Positions 22,701 to 33,864 of a stretch of DNA of 64,000 bases are shown in pieces. Under the pieces are notes generated by a model. It was given only the letters and a program-made list of their open reading frames with translations. It was not told where the DNA came from and did no database searches. A program made the translations under genes and the position numbers. Position 1 is the first letter of the stretch, and the number at the start of each line of letters is the position of its first letter. This stretch comes from Spirogloea muscicola. Taxonomy: Eukaryota > Streptophyta > Zygnematophyceae > Spirogloeales > Spirogloeaceae. The stretch lies in contig WELB01000107.1 of assembly GCA_009602725.1 (NCBI GenBank), positions 408,771-472,770 on the forward strand, given 5' to 3'.

Positions 22701-25700
22701 ATGGCGGCGGTCAAGTCAGGCGCTGCCCCAGTCGGCCAAGGCGAGCTCAGCCTCGTCAGGAGCGGCGGCGACGGCTGCAGCGGCGACGTCGACGCGGACC
22801 TGTGGCCGGGCGCAGGCGGCGCTTGCTGCCTCGATGGCGTCCGTGGCGACGACCGGGAGGAGGACGACGAGCAAGGCATCCGCTTGGACGACGTGGAGGA
22901 CGAAGAGGCCGGGAACGAGGACAACGACGGCTGCGGCACGGCGCCGGAGGATGGGGAGCTGGACGAGGAGGAGCCGAGGCGAGCGGCCGTCGGCTGGGAG
23001 GAGCCCATGGACGTGGAGGCCGCGCCGTCAGCGGGCGCCGCCGGCGGTGAGGACCCGCTAGCGCCGCAGACAGCCGCGCAGAGCACTGGCTCTGGAGGCG
23101 GCGGCTCGGTCAGTGCGCATCGTCAGCTCGAGGCTTGGCTGTCGGCTGCTGAGGCGCTGCTGCAGCTGCTGCTTGCAGGAAGGACAGAGGCGGCGGTGGG
23201 CAGCTCCATGAGGGAGGACTTGCAGCTGCTGGCAGAGGTTGGAGCAAGTGGAAGTCCGCCGTCAAGAGGCTCAGCGCCTGGGGACGGCTGCCGCGTTGTC
23301 AGCTGCAAGGCCAAGAAGAAACCGAAACCCCAAAGGGTAGACAAAGCAAGGTGAGAGATTGCTAGGCGTAATAATAATAAGGCTCGGGCAGGTATGAGGT
23401 GCTGACTACGGCCTTTGCGGCTCATGCACCTGGGTCTGGCGGTAGAGCCATCCCGAGCTCAGGCCTCCTGATATTGAGTGCTGTGGCGTCCGCCATCTGC
23501 CGTGCCATGTGGGCAGGTTCGTGCGGGAGGCGTGCATAGCGCTGGGCGAAAAGAAGCAGCACCTTGTACGCGAGGCCGTCAAGGTTCTCGGCGTCGATGC
23601 CGTCGCTGGCTTCGTCCGCGAGGTCTGCTACTCCCCCTTCCACAGTTGGCCTGACGGAGAAGCCCCCTCGTGCAGCACGCCAACCTCTTGACCTCCGACT
23701 TTTCAACTTTGAATGTTCTTGTGATTATGCATTCGTGATCTTGTCCCTGGCTCTGCATTCGTGACTCTCACTACTATCTAACTCTGTAATAAACGATTGT
23801 CAGCAGAGGTCAGAGGTTGTGACTAAAGAGCAACTCTCAGATACCTAAAAGCCTAGGCTGGGCATCACAGTGTGCATGGCTGACCACCTTGCTGGTCTTC
23901 CCTGCCCTGGCCGTTCAGGTAAACGCCGTGGAGGCCTGTGGCGGGCAGCTCACGGCAGACGGTCGAGCACGGCGCACGCCTGGGGGCGTACTTTGGAACA
24001 TTGTGCGGAGCCACGTCGATGCTGCCACGTACAAGCGCATAATGCTTGCTGACAAGCTCTACCAGGTCAGTCCAGCCCATGGTTATCCTGCATGCCGTCT
24101 ACTATTCATTTCAGGAACCTGCTGCACATTGCCGCATTGGACTCCAGCTCGCTGCATTCAAAATCCAGCCGTGTGCTCACCTCCCTTGCTGCGTCCAGCC
24201 ACAGCCTTTGCAAAGAAAGCCCTCATCTGCAGACTGGCATGCAGCTTGAACTGCAAGGCTGCCGCAAACCAAGCCCTCTTCAGAGCAGCTTGCTCCTCTC
24301 AACCTTGTAGTTGAGACACTGCAATTTTCACTGGTACAAGCACTGCTGCTCAGACAAGCTGCTCCTGGTGGTATGCAGAAAGAGCTTGAGAAGAAGCGAG
24401 CATTGAAGAGGGCCAGGCCGATGGATGTTGACTCCAGTGGGCTCGGCGGCGGCACTACGAGGCGCAAGGCAGGAGCGACTGACGACACGGCTACCAAGCC
24501 GTCAGCTGCAGCATCTCGCTCAACTCCAGCACTCGGTTTCGACGTTGTCACCGGATTGACGGCTGGCGAGCTGGAGCTGGCAAAGGTATGTCATGCCTCG
24601 TGAAGCCCTCAGAGTACCACACTTTGCCATGGAAATCAAAGTCACACTCAAGGTCAGGTTAAATATACGTTGGAAGCAAACCCTGGAGCCCAATGCAATT
24701 TTCGGCACGTGGCAGACGCAGAAGGGCGTTCCAGCACCACAGCATGTCAAGCAGTGGCAGAATGCCTGGGCGACTGGAGTGCGCACCACCAAAGCTGTCT
24801 GGGACAAGGCTGCCGAAGGACCCTTGTTGCAGCCAGAGCCTCCATCTCATGCTGCCCAAGAACTTGGCGCTACATCGTTGGCAGTAGGGCGGCTAGTGCC
24901 AAGCCTGACCAAGGAATTTGATGGCCCTACAATAATCGCACGGACTTCAGTGAAGCACCGCCTCCGCATGCCTCGGCGCTATGATGACGCTTTGGGTCTG
25001 GCCGAGCACAGTACGTGACATTGGAAAGGCACACGCGCACTACCTGCACGTGTCCATCATTGCATTTCGTACTTGGGAAGAGGCTGCACCTGATCGATGT
25101 CATCCCTGCCGTATTCGGCCTCAAAGCAGCCAAGCTTTGGAGGGACGTCAATGACGACGAGCAACTGTGTGCCGCCTATCCAGCCCAGTATTGTGCTTGA
25201 CAGTTTTGGAGGAAACAACGCCATTGAGGCACTGTGATGTAGGATTCTGCAGAACAGTGGAATGAAAAGAGGAATGGAAAGAATTCTGAAGCAATATGGC
25301 CCGCCTAGTCCATTACTACATAAGCTCCTGATCAGTACAATTCCCTCCAGCCTCCCGGCTACTTGTGCCCTGTCCCAAGGCCGACCTTGTAGCGCCTCTG
25401 TGGTGGTGTACAAGAATTGTGATCAAAGCTCAAGAAAGAGTGCGAAGTACTTTAGAAACACAAGGAAGGGGCATAAGTACTTTGGAACACACGGGTGGTT
25501 CCACGTGAGGTGCTTCTTGGGTTATCAGCCGTGAGCTAAGCTGCCATACATTTAGTCAACTATAATAATTCTGTTATGGCTTCTCATGTTGACCAGGTAG
25601 ACCTTCGAAGTGATGGCACAGAAGGGCACCTTCAAGAAGGCTGAGAGCCGCCTAGCGTATGGACACTTAAGCAGCAACAAAGGCAAGATAGACATGGTGC

Positions 25701-25714
25701 ATGTCAAGGCCTAG
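22701..25714 (+). CDS. PHAX: PHAX (snRNA export adaptor), copy 2, complete
   Basis: This has the same architecture as copy 1: acidic N-terminus, RNA_GG_bind domain and basic segment. Exons are 22701-23350, 23392-23433, 23517-23622, 23919-24065 and 24379-24585, all in frame; 24677-25010 is a probable exon. A final exon at about 25601-25714 reads TFEVMAQKGTFKKAESRLAY and ends VHVKA plus TAG. Its join to the preceding exon does not settle cleanly by phase, so that junction is tentative. Exon 4 again carries ACGGQLTADGRARRTPGGVL. Coding exons differ from copy 1 by scattered substitutions and small in-frame length changes in the acidic region. The frame is intact, so this is the likely functional PHAX. 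Confidence 0.9.
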
Positions 25715-26049
25715 TTAAAGGCACGCTTATGAGATCTTATTGAGTGGACATCCCAAAACCTTCGTGAGAAGTGAGCAGACGAGAGGCTCGAGAGCTCCGC
25801 TGCTGTAATGTGGCCATTAGCATGACAAGGCGACTCAGCCTGCATTGAGTGTCACCTGCAAGCACAAAGGCAGCTCAGGCCTCCCACACGGCAGTGGGGC
25901 CGAGTGCGTCGACATCGACGCCAACACCGGCCTCGTCCCAGAGGCCACCACCGTCGGCGTCTGCGGCGCCGCCATATACCGGATGTGCTTGCTTTAAGGA
26001 ATGGGACACGTCACGAGCATGTTGCCTCTAGCTGAGGGAGATAAAGCGA
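25715..26049. other. Unassigned stretch with a short cysteine-containing reading
   Basis: A plus-strand reading around 25850-25998 contains GAECVDIDANTGLVPEATTV and ends with TAA. It looks more protein-like than its surroundings but matches nothing I recognise. It could be an exon of an unrecognised gene. Confidence 0.3.
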
Positions 26050-27385
26050 ACAGTCTTCAGAACGTAAGTACAGTGTTTGCGATGACAGCAATGCGGCATT
26101 GCTTACAGTGGTCAAAGAGGGCGACGGAAGCCCTGGCCCTGGCTAGAGCCATGGTGCTGCCCGCCAGGGCTGCCTGGCTGGTGCTGGTGGCGGCTGTGGC
26201 AGCCGGCCGTTCTCCAAGGACAAGCACCTTGGATGGTGGCGGCGATAGCGGGCGCCATGGGTTGCCACCTGTTGAGCAACCATTCGCAAGCTCAGCTAGC
26301 AAGGCTTGCAGCAGTTGTAAGTTACCATGATTTGCAGCGGTGCTCTCTCGATGTGCTCTCTCAGTGCGGCAAGGTCCTTGCAGACCACAGCACTGCTCAC
26401 TCGCCTGCATCAGTGCTGATCAGCTGATGGTCACAATGCCCTGGCGGCGGGCTTTCGACAGCCGGTGCCATGGCGAGAGCGTCGCTCCACAGAGCAGCGC
26501 AGTCATCCACTTGCTTGTTGTCTAGCCAGTGTTGTGCCCTGCCTTGTAGCCCCATCAAGGTGAGGAGTGTCGCTTCTGCTTCCTCGCCTCTTCCATCCAC
26601 ACTCGGGGGACGAGCGAGCTCGTGAGCCCGCTGGCTCTGGGACATGGGAGAGCGACGGAGGGACGTGAGCTTAGCCGCCAGCGATCGTGGTGGCGCGTGT
26701 GGCAGCAGACGCAGTTGGCCCGCTAACGGGCCAGCACACCTCCGGCTCGGCGGGGGCTCAAGAAGCCGTCGTAACAGATGCGGCAGCTAAGCACCTTGTC
26801 GGCATCGCCTCCGCTGCATCTGCTGCAAGGGCCTGCCTGCCCCCTTCCAGCAACGGCTTGCTGCTGTGGTGCGTCGTCCTCGGATTGCGGGTCGCGCCGA
26901 GCGGCAGCACCGGTGTCGCCGCTGCCGTCCCTGCCTCCAACGCCTGGCTCTACGCTGCTGGTCAGCACCTGCTGGAAGTGGCGTGTGGCGCGGGAGCGGA
27001 AATCTCGTCGTCGGCCAACGTGGCGACATGCGGCCGTGATCGTCGACAAGGATGCAGCTCTGCCGGGGCGCAGCTTCGCACCAGCGGGGGCTTACTGCCG
27101 AACAGGGCCAGAAGCTGCGAGTCGCTGCAGCTTGCGTCCGGTGGCTGCGCAGCTTGCCGTCGTCGAGCCCGGCACCTGGGAGGCGCGCAAGAGCGCGAGT
27201 GGCAGCGGCGGCGGCGGCGACGGCTCAGCCAGGGGCGACGGCGAGCAGCGGCGGGGGGCCGCGCCCGCATGGGGCTGTGCGGAGAGAGGAGCGGTGGCGC
27301 GGGCTCACGCGTCGGGGTGGGCGCGGCGGGCGCGGGCCAAGGCGTCGGCGATGGGCGGAGTGCGGCCTGCGGCCATGGCGGCCGC
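26050..27385 (-). CDS. Possible minus-strand gene with a RING-like start, unresolved
   Basis: Several minus-strand readings look like exons but I could not join them into one model. A possible start at about 27383 gives MAAGRTPPIADALARARRAH, followed by a gtgagcccg donor and a cgcacag acceptor. At about 26795-26750 the reading DKVLSCRICYDGFLSP resembles the opening of a RING or RING-CH zinc finger, but the later cysteines and histidine are not found. Readings near 26560-26440 (LDNKQVDDCAALWSDALAMA) and 26200-26120 look helical and alanine-rich, like TPR segments. The GC-rich upstream part could be open by chance. I treat it as a hypothetical gene. Confidence 0.3.
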
Positions 27386-27639
27386 GGCAGCGCGACGGGC
27401 GCGCCAGGGGCTGCTCGGCTCGACTTGAACGGGGTTTGGGCGGGAAAGCCACCCCAGTACTGTACATAGTCGCGCCGTCGCCCCGCGCCCGTGAGCTCAC
27501 CCGTGGGTGCTAACGTCACACACTCTCACCTTAGCCACGTCAACATCGGTGTTTCGCTTCATGTACTGTAGCCCACTTCTACTTGCACAAGCGTCTGCCT
27601 GAAGAGTGTGTTGGCTTACATCGGCCACCCTGTTAGTAG

Positions 27640-27940
27640 CTGCTTTGTTTCTTCTTGTGTGCTTCTTTCTTAGTGCTTCGCCTTAGTGCTTCGCCTGGCC
27701 ACCTTCTTCTTGGGCTTCTTGTACTCTGCTCATTCTTTTTTGGGCTGGCTGTTCCAGCCCCTATCCTCAATGGGCGAGCTCTTTCTTTCTGTCAGTTCAT
27801 GCGCACGGCGCGCGCCTCCTCCCTGGCTGCGGCTGCTGCCCGGGCCCATTGGCGATGAAGGGGCGCGCATTGAACGAGAGGGAGAAAGACTCCTCCACTG
27901 AGAATGCGGCTGCTTATATTGAAAAATCGGCTGTTAAAAG
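27640..27940 (+). repeat. Dispersed palindromic repeat, family B, plus a LINE 3'-flank scrap
   Basis: The core cattcttttttgggctggct, gttccagcccctatcctcaa, tgggcgagctcttt includes a small palindrome (gggctgg...ccagccc). Near-copies occur at 28027-28145, 28490-28520 (reverse), 43655-43735 (reverse), 49280-49375 (reverse) and 55815-55925. Bases 27903-27940 (atattgaaaaatcggctgtt) match the LINE 3' flank. Confidence 0.7.
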
Positions 27941-28026
27941 CCAGTGGAGGACGACGGGCACGAGGGAGAGCCACTTCTCGAGGGGTTGATGCCCGCCAAC
28001 GTAGTCGGGCGGGTAGCTTAGGCTAT

Positions 28027-28145
28027 GCTTCGTTTGTGCTTGCTTTCCTTAGCGCTTCCCCTGGCCCCCTACTCGTACTTTGTTCATTCTTTTTTAGGGC
28101 TGGCTTGTCCAGCCCCTCTCCTCAATGGGCGAGCCCTTTCCTTAG
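28027..28145 (+). repeat. Dispersed palindromic repeat, family B
   Basis: This copy shows gcttcccctggccccctact, cgtactttgttcattctttt, gggctggcttgtccagcccc and tcaatgggcgagccctttcc. It is close to the copy at 55815-55925 and carries no coding potential. After it, 28146-28390 holds nothing recognised. Confidence 0.7.
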
Positions 28146-28389
28146 GGCATTCTAGCGTCCCGCAAGCCATCGTAGCATGCTATAGGATGCAGATATAATT
28201 AAGTCTGCAGCGCTCCCAGGCACTCGCGATTCACCAGCGTGCTGGTTGTGCATTAGCCCAGGCTAGTGGCTTCCGTGGTGGTGGTTTGGCGCCTCAGTAT
28301 AGCTTGTCAGATATGCATGTGCTCACTCGGGGATATTAGTGTCCCCCTTGGCCAGCTCATTACCCAGTTAACAGGACATTTGTAAGGCT

Positions 28390-28625
28390 AGAATTGGCCT
28401 CCCTTTCAATTTCATGCATGCGCACCGCGCGCCTTCTCTCGAGGGAGACCAAAGCAAGCATGAACAAGGCCAAAGGGCCGAAAGACGCCAAAAGAAGGGC
28501 TCGCCCATTGAGGATATGGGCAAGCAAGCCTGTACTGGCCCCTTCGACCCTTCGTCAATTCTTTTCGGGCTGGCTTTTCCCCCCATTGGGAGAGCCACTT
28601 CTTCTGTACCAGTGTTTGTGTGCCG
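28390..28625. repeat. Family B (reverse) next to family A (forward)
   Basis: A reverse B arm (ggctcgcccattgaggatat at about 28499) is followed by a forward A arm: ccccttcgacccttcgtcaa, ttcttttcgggctggctttt, gggagagccacttcttctg. The two arms share the same core in opposite directions, which suggests a fold-back (MITE-like) element. Confidence 0.6.
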
Positions 28626-28764
28626 GGCGGGGGCAGCGCGCCCCGGGCGGGAATTGGCGGCCAAGAAGATGCAGGTCTCCCAATGCAAGGCAATGGCTGT
28701 GAGAGGCCAGCCTCAAATGAGAGAAATGAACAGGATCGCAATGGCCGGAAGGGGCAAGGGGCCA

Positions 28765-28895
28765 TGAAGAGATTGCTCGCCCATAGAGAAGAGGGGCTGG
28801 CAAAGCAGAAGAAAGGGCTCGCCCATAGAGAAGAGGGGCTGGCAAAGCAGAAGAAAGGGCTCGCCCGTAGAGAAGAGGGGCTGGCAAAGCCATCC
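28765..28895. repeat. 42-base tandem repeat, three copies, inside a family B arm
   Basis: The unit gctcgcccatagagaagagg plus ggctggcaaagcagaagaaa is repeated three times with almost no change. It reads in frame as a 14-residue repeat (LAHREEGLAKQKKG) but there is no sign of a gene. The unit itself is part of the dispersed palindromic repeat. Confidence 0.8.
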
Positions 28896-28977
28896 CAAAA
28901 AGAATGGACAAAATCTAAAGAGCAAAAAAAGGTGTTCGATAAGAAAAGCTACACAGCTAGACACGAGACGACGCAAA

Positions 28978-29075
28978 GCTCAGTACCCACGAGCAGCAGC
29001 AAGTCCGAGTAATTCGCAGCTGGGAAAGAGGCACTCCGCCTGGAGCGGGAGGCGAGGGCAGCAGCTCCTCCAGAA
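28978..29075 (-). mobile_element. LINE ORF2 extreme C-terminal fragment
   Basis: The minus-strand stretch matches the last codons of the LINE ORF2 copies (cagcagcaagtccgagtaat, cgcagctgggaaag), equivalent to SFPAANYSDLLLL. It is adjacent to the tandemly repeated palindromic arm, so elements are nested or abutting here. Confidence 0.6.
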
Positions 29076-29872
29076 GTAGTGACCCGGGGTTCACACTGCC
29101 GCCATCCTTCTTGGTGGTCTCCTGCCTGGCATCCCCCTGTCCGACTCCTCTCCTTTCCTTTCTGGCAATGTCTCTTTCTGGCCATCGCCTTGCTTTGAGC
29201 GCCCTCTGAGGTCTCCCAGTGGTTTAGTTGCCCCTTCATCCTTCTGTGGGCTGGCTATTCACAGCCCTCGCCACCTTGGAAGAGCTGCTTCTCTTTGTGA
29301 CCTTGTCCATGCTATTGTGAGCTGCCATTTCACAGCCCTCGCCCCCTATTCCAAGTTAGCCTGTCATGCTCATTCGTGAGTCTTAAAGTCTCCCTTGAAT
29401 CTGCTTTCGCAACGATATCAATGCCACCCTGATACTGAGCTTCCACCTGCATCATTTCGTGTCCAGTTGTGTAATTTTTCCTTTTCGACACCGTTTTGTG
29501 GCCTTTGGATATCGTCCATTCTTTTCTGGGCTCGCTTTGCTAGCCCCTCACTGTCTACGGGCGAGCAATCTCCTTCCATGCGCACCGCGCGCCTTCTCTC
29601 TTATTTATACAGCATAGGGCCTTCGCTTGGCATAGCCCCATACTGAGCTGCCTGAACAGTGTGCAGGCTTGATCTGGCCTCGCTTCCGTTTCCAAGCGGC
29701 CCGCGGGCCTGTCTCTCTCTTCCAGAAGCGGAGAGAGCGCTGCTGCTTCCCAACAAGGCGCGCGGCCAGGCCACGGGCGAAGCGGCCAGGCCAAGCCAGG
29801 AGCTCACGGCCCCGCCCCAGGCAGCCCGGCTGCGGGCCCCGCGCTCCGAGGGCGGCGNAGGCTCCGCCCGCC
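29076..29872. other. Repeat remnants and upstream region of the PRPP synthase gene
   Basis: Further weak copies of the A/B repeat core are seen at about 29235-29300 and 29515-29600 (attcttttctgggctcgctt). No gene is recognised. The promoter of the PRPP synthase gene should lie in the 3' part. An isolated n is at 29858. Confidence 0.5.
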
Positions 29873-32334
29873 ATGGCGGCGGCCGCGGTCGACGGGCCCC
29901 ACCCCGGCGGCGCCGCCGACGACCCCGAGCTGTCGTGCCGCAATGGCTCGCACTCGCGCGAGTGCGCCGCCAACTACGTGGTGTACTCGTCGGAAGCCAG
30001 CGCCTACCTGGCGGATGCCATCGCCGGCGAGCTGGGCCTGCAGCGCCGTGGCATCGTGCGCAAAGTCTTCACCGGCGGCGAGAAGTACTACCGCATAGGT
30101 GTGGGCCAGCGCCGCATGCACCGCGCATGCCGCCCTTTGAGCACGCGAGCGAAGGACGCCGCCGCCTGAGCTGCCGGCTCTTTCGCCGCCGCGGGCGTGC
30201 CGCAGATATGGACGAGCGGTACGAGCTGGTGGGCAAGGACGTGGTGTATGTGTGCAGCACCACCACGGACGACGAGCTCCTGGAGCTTGTCCGCGTCGGC
30301 TGTGCATTCGCTGCTTACGGCAGCCGCCGCCGCATCTTCGTGATCCCCTTCCTCGGCTACAGGTGCGCCATGGACAGGGCGGTGCCGCACAGCACGCAAT
30401 GCTGGCGAAGCTCTGCCGCCGCCTGGTCGGCCGCCGTCCTTCCTGCCTGTCGTCGCCCCACAGTGTCGCTTTGTCGAGCACCTTGTCCGCGTCGCCTGGC
30501 CTCCATGAGTACGAGGGTTCTACCGACCATCGTGGAACACTGGTTCACATCTGCCCTCGGCGGCCAGGACCGTCTGCACCCTGTGCTGACTCTCAACAGT
30601 GTCGGCGACGTGCCATTGCACCGCGGCGGTGCAGCACCATGGAGCGGCAGGTGAAGCCAGGCGAGGTGGTGACAGCCAAGGTCAACGCGCGCATCATGAG
30701 CTGCATTCCCAACAGCAAGCTCGGCAATATCTTCCTCTTCATGGACCTCCACGTCCAGAGCCTCCTGCAGTACCTCGAGGGCCCGTCGGTGAGGATGGAG
30801 ATCTACGCTGAGCACGCGCTGCTGGAGGCCATCCGCGCGCACATCGACCTTTCGCACCCCTTCATGTTCGCCTCGGCGGACCTTGGGCGGCCCCTCTGGG
30901 TCAGCTTCTCAGCGTGTCTAAGCAGCCCCATTTGGCAGAATAACAGACATCCTAGTTGTCTTCAAGAGTCCGATGCAGCGGCTCTTTGCTCCTTGCTGCC
31001 TTTCTCTGTTACATTGCACTCTGCGACTGCTTATCGTCTTGGATGCGGCCGGCAACTCGGTGTCCGGACCAGCTGTTGCCATGACTGCCGCCCATACTTT
31101 TCAGTCGCTTTTGGGCCCAGCTTCATTGGACCATGTGCCACTGTGCTAACCAAAACGCCCCAACCTGTGGCAGGTGGAGAGCTTTGCAAGGAAATTCAAC
31201 GTAGATGTCGCCTTTGTGCGGAAGTCGCGTAACTTTGAGGAGACAAAGGTAGGCACCTCGGGTGACGACCTCGCAGCTCCGGTCTCAGAGATGGTTTCCT
31301 CAGTCCAGTCAGCAGAGGCTTTGCTGCAGGTGGTGCTGACAGACTGATCTGTACTTGATTCTTGGGCACAGGTGCAATCAGTCGTGGGAGAAGTCGGCGG
31401 CAAGCACGTCATCATCTACGACGATATGACCCGCAGCGGAAGTGAGTAGTTGGCATCATCGGCAACCTGAATCTTTTCAATTGACCCGAGCCCATAAAGC
31501 TACCCTGTTGTACCCCTGTGGAGGGTAACCTGTGCTCTGCTCGTCCCACCTGCTCTGAAGGTAGAGCAGCTGCTGCAATGCAGGCACGCTCCTGAAGGCC
31601 GCAGATGCCTACTTTGAGCGCGGCGCCACCCATGTCAGCGCCGTCCTCAGGTGGGGCATAGCTTGCACTTTGCACCCCCACTGCGCGCAGCGCAAGTCTT
31701 GAATGAGGGGCAGTCACAGTGTGGGGCAGTCCCAGTCTCAGTACCTCCCTCACTTCTACGACCTTGCTGGCGATGCCTCTCTCTGCCTTGACAGTCATGA
31801 TGATGCCCAATCCTGTTTTGAAGTCATGTCAAGCCCTCTGTGTCCGATTCTGTGCTTGGAAAGTCAGTCTTAACGCACCCCTTTCACTGCCAGCCACCTG
31901 GCGCTCGCTTCTGCCGAGGTCGTCGCCAAGCTTGTGAAGAGCCGGATCTCCACAATCATTTGCACAAACACGCACCCTATGTGCATGGTAGGTTCTCATT
32001 GCTCCACAGTGGCATTGCATCCTGTACTTGCTGCAGCACAGAAACTGCAGCGCACATGCCTGTGCCTGCATGCCTCTTTGGCACAGTCGGCTGCGTTCCT
32101 TGGAAGAGCATTAAGCATGGACCACTGGCTAGACGCTTGCTGTAGGTGGTCTCACAGTGAGGCATATATTTCTGCTCACATGTGAAGATTTTCGGTTGAG
32201 CTTGGCCACAACACTGATACGCTCCTTTTGTCTCACTGAAGGACGCCTCTGTGAAGGAGGCCTCGCACAAGTTCAAGGTTGTGGATGTTGCGCCCCTTTT
32301 TGCGGCAACTCTGCAGCGGCTGATGCATGAGTGA
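29873..32334 (+). CDS. Ribose-phosphate pyrophosphokinase (PRPP synthase)
   Basis: The enzyme transfers pyrophosphate from ATP to ribose-5-phosphate, giving PRPP for purine, pyrimidine, histidine and tryptophan synthesis. Eight exons join in frame: 29873-30098, 30206-30362, 30635-30899, 31174-31248, 31372-31441, 31584-31650, 31894-31987, 32242-32334 (TGA). The first ATG is in a good context (cgccATGgcg). Landmarks in order are RKVFTGGEKYYRI, ELVGKDVVYVCSTTTDDELL, RIFVIPFLGYSTMERQVKPG, NIFLFMDLHVQSLLQYLEG, FASADLGRPLWVESFARKF and the PRPP loop VIIYDDMTRSGSTLLKAAD. The length of about 350 residues fits a single subunit. The loop has S-G-S-T where most members have T/S-G-G-T. The N-terminus is not an obvious transit peptide, so a cytosolic place is possible but not shown. 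Confidence 0.92.
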
Positions 32335-32804
32335 CGGGGCAGCAAGCGGTTACAGGCGGGCGGCCAAGCTCCACATTTGGGGTGATGCTCAGCTGCAGTT
32401 GCTTAGCTCGGTTCTTAACTCAGGTAGTCTATTTGTCGCTTGGATAGATTCCACGTCTAGATAAGTATATCTTCGTGGTGCGGTAGCTCCGCACTGCTAG
32501 CAGGCCTTGTGGCCAGGCACGTCAGACTGCTACAGTTGCACCAGCAGACATCATATACAAAGATAGGCGTGCAGCTCAGCAATGACTTGCTGAGCAGCTT
32601 CTGCATGGTGAGGAGGCTTAGCAAACCTGCAGCTTGGCCTTAGAGGGATGCCTGGCTGCGACCAAGTTCCCAGCTATTCCCCAAGCTGTGCCCCTATAGC
32701 AGCCAGTGCAAAGACAAGCACGCTCGCTAGCAACAGGTCAGCCCGCGGAGAGCTTGCCGCTCTTTCATGTCTGAGTGTCAAAGAACTGGTGCCAGGACGA
32801 GACC
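32335..32804. other. 3' flanks of two convergent genes
   Basis: It holds the 3' flank of the PRPP synthase gene and that of the minus-strand membrane-protein gene. No further gene is seen. Confidence 0.6.
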
Positions 32805-33573
32805 TCATCCTGGCCTTCCCGGCAGCCTTCTGAGCAAGCTCTTCCACGCCGCTCCTAAACTCGCCAGCACTCCTGCAGCCGGTTCGGAGGGCTGCTTGCT
32901 GGTCCCACTTTCGCGCTCAGCGCTGGAGCGACGGTTGGCGGCAGCGCGCTGCTCAGCTTCTGTGTGCCGCAGCTCCCGCTCTGCGGCATCCGCAGCCTCA
33001 GCCCGTCGCGCTGCACGCCAGGCCCGCACTTTGACGGCGACGCGTGCGAGGCCGCCGTCGGCCAGCAGCGGCAGGCAGGCCCGGGCCCAGCCGGGGTACC
33101 GCGCGCCCGGCAGCTTGAGCAGCGTGAGGATGAGGCCCACCACCAGGAGGTGCCATGGCAGCCGTCCCACAGCCTGCAGATGCAACGGCGGCGACGGTGA
33201 TGGCACTGCCGTCGTCAGAGCCCGAGAAGGCCTTGCGGTGGCGGCAGCGGCAGCGGCAGCGGCAGGCGGCGGTGGGATACCTGCAGTGGCTCAGCTCTGG
33301 CCGCGAGTGCGGCAGCGAGGGGCCCCGAAGCGGCCCAGCCGAGGAGGAGGGCGGCCAGCGCCAGGGGCTCCGCGCGCGCCGTCATGGCGGCCGCCACCTC
33401 CGCCGGCGCCGACGCCACGAGCCAGTACGGCAGCGCCCACGCGGCCGCGTCGATGGCCAGGCTGCCCGTGGCGGCCGCTGCAGCCGCCGACACCGCACGC
33501 AGCGGACGAGGTAGCCGCTCCACCGCCGCATGCAGCGGGCCCGGTGCCGGCTGTCGTGGCGTCACAGCCGCCG
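32805..33573 (-). CDS. Membrane protein of unknown function, 5' end in gap
   Basis: Two minus-strand exons, 33573-33281 and 33174-32805, join in phase 0 across a gtatcc donor and a ctgcag acceptor. The first exon has two long hydrophobic alanine/leucine-rich stretches (around AAWALPYWLVASAPAEVAAA and LALAALLLGWAASGPLAAAL). The second begins with another (LPWHLLVVGLILTLLKLPG). It then becomes a charged helical tail rich in A, R and E (RRAEAADAAERELRHTEAEQ), probably a coiled coil, and ends LLRRLPGRPG. I recognise no family. The composition would fit an organelle membrane protein, but that is inference. The start is hidden in the gap at 33574. The gene is divergent from the KAPA synthase gene. 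Confidence 0.6.
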
Positions 33574-33864
<291 letters not shown>

